Positions 63,838 to 64,000 of a stretch of DNA of 64,000 bases are shown here, piece by piece; the first letter of the stretch is position 1; every line of letters starts with the position of its first letter. Source of the stretch: Leifsonia sp. Leaf336 (GTDB taxonomy: Bacteria; Actinomycetota; Actinomycetes; Actinomycetales; Microbacteriaceae). The DNA lies in NCBI RefSeq assembly GCF_001423695.1, contig NZ_LMOZ01000001.1:1684443-1748442 (forward strand), read 5' to 3'. The notes under the pieces are model-generated. The model saw only the letters and a program-made list of their open reading frames with translations, did not search any database and was not told where the DNA came from. A program made the translations under genes and the position numbers.

Positions 63838-64000
63838 CTATGCCGCGAGCTCGGCCTCCAGCTTCATCGCGGCCTTCGTGGCCCGGCGGTCGTGCAGCCA
63901 CGACACCGCGTAGGCGGCGAAGTACAGCACCACCATCGGCACCGCGAGCAGGAACATCGAGAGGACGTCGGCCGCAGGCGTGGCGATCGCGGTGAACAGC
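63838..64000 (-). CDS. tatC: TatC, twin-arginine translocase subunit (C-terminal fragment)
   Basis: The last 53 residues are in the window: LFTAIATPAADVLSMFLLAVPMV and a final helix, then a charged HDRRATKAAMKLEAEL tail. This matches the end of TatC (TP..D..SM..LA.P). The start lies beyond the window edge. It would form the core of the Tat protein export channel. Confidence 0.88.
   Translation of the reverse strand, partial: LFTAIATPAADVLSMFLLAVPMVVLYFAAYAVSWLHDRRATKAAMKLEAELAA

Overview
The window looks like a chromosomal segment of a high-GC actinobacterium of the Microbacteriaceae type (Leifsonia-like). Support comes from RbpA, a FasR-type regulator beside fabD-fabH-acpP-fabF, a homodimeric AceE, the DUF3145 protein, HelY next to TatC, frequent GTG starts and many 4-base start/stop overlaps. 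Genus is inferred from gene content only. No phage, IS element, CRISPR array, rRNA gene or replication origin was seen.

Layout: 1-4.5 kb holds the end of a Dpp/Opp peptide transporter (permease, fused double ATPase, third ATPase) and a 2-hydroxyacid dehydrogenase. At 4.6-10 kb are tRNA-Asn, a membrane acyltransferase, a small zinc-ribbon gene broken by a 16-bp tandem duplication, and a two-component system sharing a near-identical 16-bp inverted repeat with a SHOCT-domain gene, followed by a kinase-like protein lacking its phospho-acceptor His. At 10-14.8 kb are peptide deformylase, a NIPA/DMT-like transporter, a GT4 glycosyltransferase, a CAU tRNA and a frameshifted aldo/keto reductase. At 14.8-20.1 kb a Pls/PosA-type single-module NRPS (adenylation, carrier, membrane segments, three hexapeptide domains) overlaps by 4 bp an M1 metallopeptidase; this is the most interesting system here. 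At 20-26.7 kb are a lysine-rich Rho_N-like protein, two Nudix proteins, a K+ channel, a PolA-like exonuclease/polymerase, a DUF1684 protein, a PadR regulator and a DUF3145 protein.

26.7-34.4 kb is the core lipid-synthesis block: aceE, fasR, fabD, fabH, acpP and fabF on the minus strand, linking acetyl-CoA supply to type II fatty acid synthesis. It has an internal fabD promoter and a hairpin between acpP and fabF. From 34.6 kb come a BCP peroxiredoxin, tRNA-Val with a decayed second copy, a steroid-5-alpha-reductase-like membrane protein, a zinc-ribbon/PD-(D/E)XK nuclease candidate, two universal stress proteins around a VOC protein, an M23 peptidase, a class II glutamine amidotransferase and a large secreted GH25 lysozyme with nine LGFP repeats.

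43.4-50 kb is an accessory, partly decaying stretch: a truncated second copy of the amidotransferase start, a probable frameshifted membrane gene, a methyltransferase with an in-frame stop, a BNR propeller protein, and an MBL hydrolase divergent from its likely TetR regulator. 50-64 kb returns to housekeeping: a septum-formation-like protein, a short UvrA paralogue, an HdeD protein, an S9 peptidase coupled to an SDR, an NfeD-SPFH-GDPD operon, rbpA convergent with lnt, then helY and the end of tatC.
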